NCBI GenBank assembly: GCA_025174535.1
Contig: JALBUN010000003.1
Span: 620,001 to 684,000 of the forward strand
Direction of reading: 5' to 3'
From: Cantharellus purpuraceus
Taxonomy: Eukaryota; Basidiomycota; Agaricomycetes; Cantharellales; Hydnaceae
Length of the DNA stretch: 64,000 nt
Under the pieces are notes generated by a model. The model saw only the letters and a program-made list of their open reading frames with translations. It ran no database searches and was not told where the DNA came from. Position 1 is the stretch's first letter. Every line of letters begins with the position of its first letter. Shown here piece by piece: positions 10,606 through 20,866 of the stretch. The position numbers and the translations under genes are program-made.

Positions 10606-12040
10606 TGTTGGTGATGAGCCAGGACGCATTGAGGACGTATATCGAACCACTCTGACAGTCCAAATCCGCCAGCACCTTTTCATATCAAACTTTTAAATAG
10701 TGCTGCAACTCCCTCTCTACCTCAGTCTCTAATTCTAGCCATCGATTGTCACTTGTGTTTCATCGCCATTGATCATTATCAGCCTTCTATTCACACCAAT
10801 CCTTTCATCATCATTCACATGGCTTCTAATTCTATTCCTCTCTCCAACATCTCTTCTAATAATATGTCATACTGGTCTCTGGACACAGAGGACTATCAAA
10901 AATATGCCAAGCTCCACGGGCATGTTAAGCCACCTCCACGTGTCAAAATACTTCCAAAACTCTTTCAACGTCCAAGATCCCCACCATGTCTCTCTTATGC
11001 CATTGGCAATCCCATATTCTTTCACAATTCCGTTGAACCATATACATTCCTCAGCATTTTGCCTCTATATCGTAACACGGATAGAAGAGTCAAACATGAG
11101 GTAGAATTTCAGTCGCCATCGCCGACCTATCCTCTCACTTCAATCCAACTCAGGTTACATTGTGTCAGGCAAAGGGACCGAATACCCTTGGAATGGGATA
11201 CCATATGGAGACGTATCACTAAGACAATAAGGAGTATTTGTTGTGGATGCTGACTGAAGTCCTCATGTGACTCAGGGTCAATTTACCTTCAGAGCCATAG
11301 GAAAGATGGTATTGGTGGATGTTTCTATTGTTCTTTTATATGACTCACCCCTGTTTCATCTTTTAATTCATTCATACATGACTTACTCATCCTTGTTCTA
11401 ATTTTGGTTCTTTTATTACTCATCACCCCCTATTCTTACAAAGATTACCCCTATCTGTCGTTTCATTTCTCCATGATTTCCCCTTTAGTAGTTCAACCTC
11501 ACATGCTTCATCAGCTGGCTTGATCAGCATTTCTTGCATCATATCACATCATTTGCTCCTCATATTGTGTTGTTGTGCCCTGGGGATTTGTATATAAAAG
11601 GGTGCTAGTTTTTGCCTTTTGGATCAATCAACAAGTTTTCAGCTAACACTCTAAAGTCAAAGTCCAAGCTCTAAGTCTATGCTCTACACTCTACATCACA
11701 ATCCATCAGCTCTACACAGAGGTAAAGCACCTTGGTTCAACGATCAGATTTCCCTCTGCCACCGAGAGGTCACTTCTCCTGAAACCAGCTTTCACATACC
11801 TCCCAACCAGGCTCCCCATTGTCATCCAGTCACAGAGCACGATCAGCCATCTGGACCATCCTTTTTGCTCCCATCCTCATCCAACCACAGAGCACTATTT
11901 CACTTTTCTGTTACTCAGTGCTACCTCTGCCCCTCGACCTGATTGATCTTTGGAGTGCTGAACAACTGCGTTACACACCGTCTGTTTGCTAGGACCATTG
12001 TGCGCAGGCTTATAGGATCTATTCCATAAGCAAACCAACA
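10606..12040 (+). repeat. family C long LTR-like repeat, copy 1 (about 1.43 kb)
   Basis: Starts TGTTGGTGATGAGCC and ends GCAAACCAACA, giving inverted TGTTGG...CCAACA ends. TGTATATAAAAGGG at about 11590 is a strong TATA box in its last third. Other copies lie at 21588-23582 (+) and 23583-24767 (-). These traits fit an LTR, but I found no matching internal region and no clear target duplication here (ACTCC on the left, TCGGA on the right). It carries a conserved small ORF. Confidence 0.65.
10819..11253 (+). CDS. small ORF inside family C repeat, copy 1
   Basis: The frame starts at an ATG (MASNSIPLSNISSNN), with an in-frame ATG further upstream at 10753. It is open for about 145 codons. Equivalent frames stay open in both other copies (21728-22123 and minus 24232-24558), sharing WSLDTEDYQKY, VKILPKLFQRPRSPPC and SYAIG. 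I do not recognise the product and see no signal peptide or clear membrane segment. It lies upstream of the repeat's TATA box, so if this is an LTR the ORF is in U3. It may be incidental, but persistence in three diverged copies is notable. Confidence 0.35.
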   Translation: MASNSIPLSNISSNNMSYWSLDTEDYQKYAKLHGHVKPPPRVKILPKLFQRPRSPPCLSYAIGNPIFFHNSVEPYTFLSILPLYRNTDRRVKHEVEFQSPSPTYPLTSIQLRLHCVRQRDRIPLEWDTIWRRITKTIRSICCGC

Positions 12041-12112
12041 TCGGACAGCCAGGGGGACCCCATTAGGGTTTACTTGCCACCCCTGTATGAGGGCAAGTGT
12101 GTCTACCGGTGT
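12041..12112 (-). mobile_element. family B copy 1, short continuation
   Basis: On the minus strand these 72 bases match family B around 16,980-17,050 (the block CTTGCCCTCATACAGGGGTG). They join conceptually to 9857, so 9858-12040 is inserted material and 12113 onward is a further insertion. Confidence 0.7.
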
Positions 12113-12986
12113 TGTATGGGAACTGGTTTTCTCTGAAAAGATCTTGTTTATGGTCCCAAAATTGTATATTTTCACTTTATGGCCTTAAAATATCAGCATA
12201 TACATGCTTCTTTCTCTTTATTTAGTGTCATTCAAATATTCTCTATTTTTTCATATTTTTTTTGGGAATTTTCCATGCAGAAATGGGTTCACAAATTTAT
12301 TGTCCTGCTAGGCAAAGTTTTGGACCCACATGGACCCACAAAACTTCACAGATGTCAGCAGCTTCAAAGTCAGCAGAATCACCTGATCTACTGACTCATT
12401 TTCAATCACATGACTCATTTCAATCTCCAACCCAATCTGGTCACCACTGCCAGTAAATGCTCAATATCTTGGCAACCACAGCTCCTCCTGATTCCATTTT
12501 GGTGCAGAGTTCAATAGAAGCTGTGCCTACCCATAGCTGTGCTGATCAGCCTGGGAAAGGGAGTATTTCCAAACTGAGTATTTCCCGAGTTATTTGAGTA
12601 ATGGTGACTCATGCTATGACTCTTACCATGACTCTGGCTATGACTCCTGCCATGACTCATATCTATTAATAGGTAGAAGGATTAGTCAGCTCCTGTAGAT
12701 ACAGTATATAAGGAGGCCATTTTGCCTCTGAATAAATAACCATTCTACCCTATCATTTGCACATCAGTGTGGACATACAGTGTCATCCTCTATATCTCAG
12801 TAACTGTTTGATTGTCCAGTTCAAGGGTTGCTTACAGTTGTGTAACTGTGTTTGATTGCACTTGAAGTAGTGATATTCCTGCTTTGGGCATGAGTGTAGT
12901 ATCTACCTTACATTACTACAAATCTACAGGGTGAGATTGTCTGTTGATAGTCCTGCCATTAGTGCTCTTGTTTAATTAACTAGTGT
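12113..12986 (+). repeat. family D long LTR, copy 2, 3'-truncated
   Basis: Starts TGTATGGGAACTGG and follows family D copy 1 in the opposite orientation. TATATAAGG at 12705-12713 and AATAAA at 12731-12736 are spaced as an LTR promoter and poly(A) signal. It stops at 12986, where the family B 5' LTR begins; about 550 bases of the family D end are missing. Confidence 0.68.
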
Positions 12987-13259
12987 TGTAAGTACCCAAG
13001 GTACTTACTTACTATAACATATAAGTACAATTAATATATGCAGTATTCCCTTAAGGAATGCGGCAGTGCCCTCTTGGTAGATATATGTGCCCATAGGGTG
13101 TATATGTATAGTTATTATGTAAGCCAGTGGACCCAGTACACATGTGGGTCCACATATAGTAGACAGAACTTAGACACTACCACACTGTACAACACATCAC
13201 CCAACCAATACACTTGGTTGAGTTCTGTGCAATGGTGTGAACTAAGACACCCATTTACA
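12987..13259 (+). repeat. family B 5' LTR (273 bp)
   Basis: TGTAAGTACC...CATTTACA. Subtype marks GTGCCCATAGGGTG place it with the LTR at 25927-26196 and not with its own 3' partner. It contains palindromes, for example GTAAGTACC/GGTACTTAC at 12988-13008. Confidence 0.85.
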
Positions 13260-13480
13260 CTTTTTGAACTTCCAAAGGAAGAATCAATTGATTCTTCCTC
13301 ATTATTGAAGTTTTCTAGTCAATACTAGAAAACCGGCTGTTGCTGGTGTACAGATGTATACCAACCCCCCCAGTCACTCATATAAGTGAGCAACTAGTAG
13401 ACTAACTTAGTTAGCCTACAAAGATAGAAGAAAGAAAGGAGTCATCATAATGATGACTCACAGTAGAGTGAGTCATGCTG
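13260..13480 (+). other. family B leader, run of perfect palindromes
   Basis: Between the LTR and the solo LTR insertion, hairpins follow each other nearly end to end: 11-bp arms GGAAGAATCAA/TTGATTCTTCC with no loop (13277-13298), TTTCTAGT/ACTAGAAA (about 13312-13331), GTCATCAT-A-ATGATGAC (13441-13457) and TGACTCAC/GTGAGTCA (13454-13475). The same run is present in the minus copy near 25,700-25,920. I found no standard tRNA primer-binding site, so priming is unclear. Confidence 0.6.
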
Positions 13481-13497
13481 GCAGCACACAGGACATC

Positions 13498-14013
13498 TGT
13501 TATGACTATATTCATTAATGCCCAGATCCCCGTCCGATCCCCTCAGATCCCCATGCATATGAAATCTATACTCCATTTGGAAACCGCTACGTCTCCAGTT
13601 ACCTGTCCGATTGTCACCGCCGATTCCGCCCATCCGTCTCCAGTTCCGATTGATGCAACAGCATCACCATAGGAACCCGGACATCCGTCCCCATCGGACT
13701 TGGACATACTCACATAAGGCCGTTGGCCTCGGAGACCCATCACCGGAGTAATTATTATTAGATTTCAAATATGTATTTAAGTTGCCCAACTGGGGACTTC
13801 ATTCCCCAGTTCGAATATTGAATCACACCTAGCTCCTAAGTCCGATCCTAACTCTCTAAGTCGTACTCCGTCTCTGAAATCTCGGACACCGGTATTAGTG
13901 AGGGCACAGCACATAAGCTGAAGCCAAGTCCATTCCAACCCCCATGACGTGCTCCGACTCCAACCTGACCTCCGATCCAATCTCCAACCCCCAATCGGAC
14001 CTAGTGCATAACA
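13498..14013 (+). repeat. solo LTR (516 bp) of the family A copy 2 type
   Basis: ACATC at 13493-13497 and 14014-14018 flanks a block with inverted ends TGTTATG...CATAACA. The same LTR type lies at 30001-30507 as the 5' LTR of family A copy 2. The uninterrupted family B sequence is visible in the minus copy near 25,690, confirming the insertion point. It is younger than the family B copy it sits in. Confidence 0.9.
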
Positions 14014-14192
14014 ACATCATAAATGATGAACGGCAACACATAGCCAGCAGCAGAAGCTCCCAGGAAGGAGAGCTAGACCCTAGAGAAGTCGCAGGTCCTT
14101 CTTGTAAGGAAGACTCTAGAAGAGAGTTGCTGCGATCGTGAGACCGCACAGACAATCACACAATAGATTGTCTGTCAAACAAGAACCCTTCA

Positions 14193-15670
14193 TTGAGTGG
14201 TTCTTTGATTAGAGAAGAAAGGAGGAGACAGTCATCCACTGTCTCCAACATTCCTAAAGGAAAGGAATGTGCTCAATATATGAGCACAAGTAGAAGTAAC
14301 AATACTTCTACTAGGGAATCGCACAGTATTGAGCAGTGTGAAACCCACAGGTCAATTACGAGATTGACCAAACAACTCATGCATAATCAACATGAGATGA
14401 AGAACATTAGCAAAGCTAGTGCTCAGGCAGCTAAGATGGCTGCCGAAGCAGGGCATGCTGCCACTACTATGGGGCAGCAAATAGCAGAGCTAGGAACAAT
14501 ATTAAAATCGCTCCAAGAGAACTCTGAGTGATGCAAGTCGCATTGCCAAAGATCAGATTCTCATCAAGAATCTGATTCTGGAGAGTCTGGACCTCCCTGG
14601 GGTGAGAGGGTCCAACTGAATGATCAGTTAAACAGAGGAAATGAAATTCCCCAAATGGAGGGAATTAGAGACCCAGTAATCCTGGTGAGGCAAGGATTAC
14701 TGATCCAGATTGAAGAGGAAACTCCTCAATCTATGGCAAAGGAGCTCGATCAGAGATTGAGCTATGGAAACAACAAGAAGTTGAGGCTTCTTATAAACAT
14801 AGATTAGCCCTCAAATGGAAGGCTAAACATGCAGAGCAAGAGCTTGGCCAGCTGTTTAGAGAGCAGCAGCCCCAGCAAGAGCTCAATGTGGCTGTCAATT
14901 TAAATCAACAGTCACAACATGCACTGAACAGTTATCAACGTGTACAAGCAGTGGGCCTCTCAGGAGACACCTGCCATGAGCAATGAGATACCCAATGGGT
15001 ACCTCAAGAAGACATTCCCCATAATAGGGAACAATCAGCACCATTGACCCTAGAAGGTCAAGGCATACTGGATCAATTGGACACAATTGATTCTATCGAT
15101 GGCATTACTTGCATGGTGCAAGTAGCTATAGTTGATAATAGAAACACAGACCCAGAGAAGTCTGTACTTGCCAAGGTGGGCATTAAAGTATCACCTCCTA
15201 AGCAATACACAGGAGGTGCAGATCTCAAAGAGTTTGAGATCTTTGTAGCAGGTATGCTACAATGGCTGAAGATGAATAATCTTCTAGGGCCATCAAGTAC
15301 AAAGTTTCAGCTATTGTACTTAGGCACTCACCTTAAAGTCAAGGCCCAGGAATGGTTCTACAGGAATGTAGAACACTACAACAGGGCAGTCCAAGACTGG
15401 ACCCTGGAAACTGCAATCCAAGGATTGCAGCATAGATTCCTACACACCCTGACGCATCACCATGCATCAAATAAATTTGATTCTGTAACACAGGGTCAAA
15501 GGATCATTTACAAATTAATGAACAACCTAGATAAGTATGCAGGCCGCATGATAATGCTGCTGGATGCATACATGTACAGGAAGAGGTTCATAACTGCAAT
15601 GTGCAAACCTCTGAGACAAGAAGTTCTCAAAAAGGGCTTCAATGCTGAGTTTAGCAGTATTGAGCAGTGA
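14193..15670 (+). pseudogene. family B gag region, interrupted
   Basis: Two open pieces, 14193-14531 (112 residues, QQIAELGTILKSLQENSE, likely helical) and 15044-15670 (209 residues), are separated by stops. The second is a retrotransposon gag-like helical domain: EFEIFVAGMLQWLKMNNLLG, AQEWFYRNVEHYNRAVQDW, then RFLHTLTHHHASNKFDSV. The minus-strand homologue is at 20867-21407 and adds a broken CCHC knuckle (CYKCGQTGH near 20,530) downstream. Coding and palindromic constraints overlap here: 10-bp arms at 15220-15229/15233-15242 fall inside the ORF. Confidence 0.72.
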
Positions 15671-15767
15671 CATAGTCACTGGAAAAATTCTCAATAAAGA
15701 ATTTTTGAGCTCAGCCATAAAAGGCTAGTGGTGCTTCTTCAAACCACCACAACCCCCCCCCATCAAA

Positions 15768-17645
15768 ATGTCATCTCCCAGAAGGGAGATGATGGATGCT
15801 CAAGATGAGCATCCAATGGAAGTTGAACAAACTTCCACAGTGGCAGCACCTGCAATGAGTGCTGCAGATATGACCTGGAAAATCAGCAGATGGCATGGTG
15901 GTGCTGCCATCCATCACCCTCATGGGTGTAACAAGTGTGACACACATGTATCGCACTTAATTGAGGCCCAAAATGGGGGCCAACTATATCTTTCCACCAC
16001 ATCAGTGGAAAGAGCATTGAGAGTCACATGGCCGTGACTTATACACAACATCAAAGATGATGTCACAACACCTTATCATGAAGACTATGATAAGATGTAC
16101 AAGGATAACTCAGACCTGTTGCGCAGGTCCAAGAACTCAAAGGACTTCTCAACAATGAGAAGTCCAAAGTAACTCGTCTCAGAGATGAGTTAAAAACACT
16201 GAAGGAGGCTGCAGATAGAGCACCTCCTACATTCAAAACCAAGCTCACAATGGTGCACTTGGCCCCAGTAGCATTGCTATCACGTGCTACAGCAGACAAA
16301 TCATTGCCTGCCATTATGCCATCATAACCCATGGCTTCATTATCATAGCAAATGGTCGATCTCACCAAAGAGGATGATCTCCCAAGCAAACTGCCTCAGG
16401 TCAACCTTGAGGGTTCAAGGGTCAAGATTGGGACGACACTGATCCAATTTGGGAGGGATATGACCATGATCATGGTCTCCTCCTAGCTAGCATCTCCAAG
16501 GGTGCTAAGCAACCAGGAAAACTCAAAGAGTTTGCCCTATCTGAAATTGAAGCTGAGATTGATCAGCTTCAAAAGGAATACATGGCTGGTGACACCAGCC
16601 ATACCTTAAAAGATCCACTGTTGAAGACACTGGAAGAAGCCCAGTGTGCAAATTACCGCAAATGCTGGGACAATTTTGGGCATGCTCTCAAGCATGCCAA
16701 TGTGGGGAAGTCATTCCCCAAATGGGCACTGTGGTTCATGACTGCAGCTGACCCCCCAGAGCAGTCACTGGCCACCTGCCACGACCTCTGGGCAAGTCCG
16801 CCCCTATCAGGGCAGACTGGTTCAACATCTGTGATACGGACACTCCGGAGTTCATATCACTCCATAAAAAGGCATTGGCCACGCTGTTTGCAGAATGGAC
16901 TGTACCAATGTGCAGAGTCATCAAGAGAATGACTCTACTGGCTCACACTGATAATGCGAGTCTTATTGTCACTCTACTGAGCACACCAGTAGACACACTT
17001 GCCCTCATACAGGGGTGGCAAGTAAACCCTAGTGGGGTCCCCCCAGCCATCCAATAGGATTCAGATGGCACCATGAACTTGTCCAATGTAGACATATGGA
17101 TGTGGCTGCAAAAGGCCACTCCTAAGAAGGGTTCTTCTGTGTTCAAGAAGAACCTCTGGACTATGTTCCAGAATCCTGGCCACTGGAAATTATTGACCAG
17201 TGGCCCAAACTTCTCACCAACTCTTGATGACACCTTTCACGCTTCAGTCACTGGAGCATATGATTGGGGGAATCACTCCTCCAAAGAACATACTGAACTA
17301 GAGCTTGCACTCTGGTTTGGGCAATCAGGAGGCATCACCTCTGGAGCAGCTTTTAACAGCCTGCCAGGGTTGGTAAGCAAAAGCAGGAGACTTAGGAAGT
17401 CTCCCAAGCAGCTCATAAAGCTGCTAAACACTCTTTCTGAGCATTTAGGTCATGATCAACTTAATCGTGAACTTGATTGGGAAGCTGCAGTAGCAATTGC
17501 ATCCTCCTCATCCATTCAAGTGGATGAGGATACTGCAACAATGTCAGGGACAACTGAGAGCCATCCCCCTCCGGAGCCATATGATCAAGATGATCATATG
17601 GACACTGACTCATTGGAGCAGCTTCATAAGGAGCTGTATGATTAA
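15768..17645 (+). pseudogene. family B second ORF region, function unknown
   Basis: In place of pol this copy holds fragments in several frames: 15768-16037, a coiled-coil-like stretch near 16120-16210 (QELKGLLNNEKSKVTRLRDE), 16582-16932, and 17073-17645 (190 residues ending QLHKELYD just before the purine tract). The last part has NLWTMFQNPGHWKLL, VTGAYDWGNHSSKEHTELEL and an acidic tail (QVDEDTAT, QDDHMDTD). I do not recognise any catalytic motif. The same C-terminus is in family B copy 1, so the ORF belongs to the family. Confidence 0.5.
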
Positions 17646-17688
17646 AAAGGTACTGAATGAGATTACATCTCATTCAAAAAGGGGAGGG

Positions 17689-17966
17689 TGTAAGTACCCA
17701 ATGTACTTACTTACTATAGTATATAGTTATATAGTTATAATTAATGTATGCAGCATTCCATTAAGGAATGCTGTCTTCTTGATAGATATATGCACCCATG
17801 GGGTGCATATGTATAATTATTATGTAAGCCAGTGGACCCAAGTACATGTGTGGGTCCACATATAGTAGACAGAACTTAGTTAACTACCACACTGTACAAC
17901 ACATCGCATAACCAATATACTTGGTTGAGTTCTGTGCAACAGTGTGAACTAAGACACCCATTTACA
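17689..17966 (+). repeat. family B 3' LTR (278 bp)
   Basis: TGTAAGTACC...CATTTACA. Marks such as AGTTATATAGTTATAATT and CACCCATGGGGTG make it nearly identical to the LTR of copy 1 (8901-9178) and unlike the element's own 5' LTR. It contains 9-bp arms CAGCATTCC/GGAATGCTG (17751-17773). Confidence 0.87.
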
Positions 17967-18077
17967 TCATAGTATGACCTAGGTCATCTCCACTCTCATA
18001 TTTGCTGCATTTTGTCAGCATCTGCATGCACGCCTTGGTCATCTATTAGGTGACCAAGGCAATCCATACTTGTTGAG

Positions 18078-18711
18078 TGTTAAGGGGCTGGAAAACTTGG
18101 GGGTCAAAGAGAATAACTGGAGTTCAGCTGCTAGTGGTGAAAGGGAGGGGACTTTACTGTTCCAGTTCAACTGGAGACAGAGTGGGGACAATAACTATTG
18201 AGTCAGATCAAGTGGACTTGGCTTCAGCTTGTGTGTTACACCCCCTCAGATTGTCAGTCCAATATTTTGGAGTTCAGAGTACAGAGTTGGATCAAGGATC
18301 AGAGTTCAACTTGTCAAGAAGGTACTTGTCAAGAAGCTAGCAACCAAGAAGTTGATGGGGCAAATATTAGTCAATATACAAACTACTGTATAGACAGAGA
18401 GTAGCCCATATAAGTATGTGGAGAATTGAATGCTGAAACTAAAATGATAAGACAATAAGATGGATATGGAGTACAACATGGAAAGGAGTTTGGAGTTTGG
18501 ACCCAAGTCCAAACTGAAACTAAACAATATGAAAGAAGGAGGTTTGTTGTAACCCATAAGAAGAAACTACTTATAAAGAGAACAATAATGGAGTTCAGGG
18601 TTGACAGAGGTGGAGTTGACAGAGGTGGAGTTGACAGAGATGGAGTTGACAGATGTGAAGATGAAGGAGATGGAGATCTGGAGTTCAGACTTGGTGTTAC
18701 AGGATGTAACA
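18078..18711 (-). repeat. solo LTR (634 bp) of the family A copy 1 type
   Basis: TTGAG at 18073-18077 and 18712-18716 flanks TGTTAAGGGG...GGATGTAACA. It matches the truncated LTR at 8484-8900 in the same orientation and gives that LTR's full length. It interrupts RT sequence that is continuous in the plus-strand copy at 2860-2900. Confidence 0.88.
18600..18659. repeat. 15-bp tandem repeat, four units, inside the solo LTR
   Basis: Units of GTTGACAGAGGTGGA at 18600, 18615, 18630 and 18645; the first two are exact and the later two have drifted. I did not check whether the related LTR at 8484-8900 has lost or never had this part, because it is truncated. Confidence 0.85.
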
Positions 18712-19578
18712 TTGAGTATAGATTGATCTTATCCTTGCTCAGGAACATATGTGCTTTCCTGAGCTCAGTGAACACCATCTCTAGGTGGTGTTTATGCTCT
18801 TGTATAGTATGAGAGTACACAAATATGTCATCCAGATATACATGGATGAATCTTCCGATATATTCTTGGAAGATGGTGGTCATGAGCTGCTGAAATGTTG
18901 AGGGGGCATTACAGTCCCCTTGCTGCATGACTTGACTGATGAATGTCCCCAAGATGGTCACAAATGCCGTCTTAGGTATATCCCTCAGCCTGATGTGTAT
19001 CTGTTTGTACACCTCAGACATATTGAGTTTAGATCAATATGTACAGTGGGCAACATTGTGTCTGATGTTGTTCTGATTGGGGAAGGGCATGACATCCTTC
19101 AGTGTATTGTCATTTTGTTTGCACAAGTCAAACACAGTGTGGAGCTTCCTATTTTTCTTGGGAATGCATAGCATTGGTACAGCCTGTCAGGCTGTAGCTG
19201 GTACCCACCACTTAGCAGTGGTGTATCACAGAACCTTCTCTGAAAGTTCTGCTCAGTAGTGTTCTGGGCACTTAGGCAAGCGATAATGTATTCGCTTGTC
19301 AGGATCCATGAGATTAATCTTGTGGTTAACTTCCCTAGATGGGGGAAGTTCTAAGGGTATGCTGCTGAATAGATCAGCATACTTTTCCTTCCATTGATCC
19401 CTCAACTGAGGGATCTGATCAGCCATGTATGTGGTTGATTTTCCATGAGATGAAGCTATTCACCTCATGCTCTTTACTGAGTCTAGTCCTTCTTTTAGAA
19501 AGGACTGTGTTGTGGGTAGCTCATGTTTAGAGTTGCCCCCTTGGTGTCATTTATTCACACCAATACTCCTTCTTCATA

Positions 19579-19966
19579 TTAAGTTTGTACCCTGTGATGG
19601 GGTATGAAGAGCATTGGTATTATGCTCTCATTGGTGGGGACTTCTTCAGTTCCCATCATGATTTGGCCTGGGCCATTCAAGTCCAGGCATATTCCTAGCT
19701 TTCGTAGGAATGGGGTACCAAGTATTACATCATAATTAATACTCAACATTGGTGACATTGAAGTATTCTTCAATGTCTCAACTATCAAACTTTATGATAG
19801 TGTGAGTACTGTAATTTATGGTAGTGTGAGTGCTGTAATTTATGGTAGTGTGAGTACCGTAATTTATGGTACTCCTGCTCCCAACGCACACTAATTGCAG
19901 CACAATGGGTTGCTCTAGCGCAAAGGTTTTCATACCTGTCACCTGTGTGAATTCAGGGGATATCAT
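19579..19966 (-). pseudogene. family B retropepsin region with expanded 8-residue repeat
   Basis: Minus-strand aspartic-protease-like region: QPIVLQLVCVGSRSTINYG, then a repeat, then YDVILGTPFLRKLGICLDL, which matches retroviral-type protease folds (ILGxxFL). Three exact-length 24-bp units at 19798-19869 encode a repeated TINYSTHT-like octapeptide. The plus copy at 1740-1790 has one unit. The repeat keeps frame, but a frame change just after it separates the two halves. Confidence 0.62.
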
Positions 19967-20866
19967 TATCCCCTCGCTTCCACTGTCTAATAGACAGTGA
20001 GCAAGTGTTCCACCAATCTCCCAATACCCAGAGATTGTTTTATTATTTATGCATGGCCTATCAGGTCACACTGTCAACCTCTGTCGGCTCCTATGATTAT
20101 ACATAGGTTTGGCCAACCTGTCAATGCTGACAGCAGCTATATGCAGCTGTCATGATTCCCTGCTTGTTGGGAATCTTATTGACTACAGAAACACACTGCA
20201 TAGGTGCATTTTGGTGGAATTCAATCATTGGGTCGAATTTGTATTGCATCAGAGAGATACATTGGCATAGCCTCCTCTTTGGAGGTGTCATCTTGGTCAT
20301 CCCATTCATATGGGGTGATCTCCTCATTCCATTTGTCAGCTACTTCAATAGCTGGCATTTTATCCTCTAGATGGTCATTGGGATCATCTATCACTTCTTC
20401 ATGTTCTCCCTCTATCAGGGAGAACCCATCTACATTGTCCTCCACTATGTGTGAGGACACATCCTTTTGGACCATAGCCGACCTTACGTTGCCCTTTAGT
20501 TTGGGGCAGCTGGGTCACATGTGACCTGTCTGGCCACATTTGTAGCACACAACATTACTGGTAATGTTGTTCAATCAATCACTACTCACATGTGCTGGTG
20601 GCTTCAATTGATAATTACCCTTAAAGGAGTAATTGTTGGAATTGAACCCAGAGCCTCCACTACAGGGCTCCAGCCTTGATGCACTTGCTTGTCATGAGTG
20701 TGTATTGGGAGCCATATAACACACGTCCATAGGGTGTGGGTCAACTCCCTGTATTCATCATACCAGTAGTTCTATTGACTACTGGTCTATGGGTTGATGA
20801 GGACGTGTTAGCCACATTCTCCAGACATCACATACTGTGGTGGTATTGCATCACTTCCTCTATCAT

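Larger units (their letters stand above)
12987..17966 (+). mobile_element. family B gypsy-type element, plus copy with two LTRs, no pol
   Basis: LTRs at 12987-13259 and 17689-17966 (TGTAAGTACC...TTTACA), with a purine tract AAAAAGGGGAGGG (17676-17688) before the 3' LTR. Inside are a gag region (14193-15670) and a second ORF region (15768-17645) but no protease, RT or integrase, so it could move only with help. A solo LTR is inserted at 13498-14013. The flanks (AGTGT at 12982-12986, TCATA at 17967-17971) do not match, and the two LTRs belong to different subtypes, so the unit is probably recombinant. Short inverted repeats run through its whole length. Confidence 0.85.

Noticed and set aside
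10606..12040. Family C as a DNA transposon with TGTTGG/CCAACA inverted ends
   Set aside because: TG...CA ends, the TATA box position and a size like the family D LTR fit an LTR better; no transposase-like frame. The call remains open because target duplications are not clear.
15890..15970. Possible zinc finger in the family B second ORF (CNKCDTHVSH)
   Set aside because: Spacing fits neither a CCHC knuckle nor an integrase HHCC motif, and the stretch is not conserved in a second copy that I can compare.
19798..19869. Short regular repeats considered as a CRISPR-like array
   Set aside because: Units are adjacent with no spacers, lie in a retropepsin frame, and the genome is eukaryotic.
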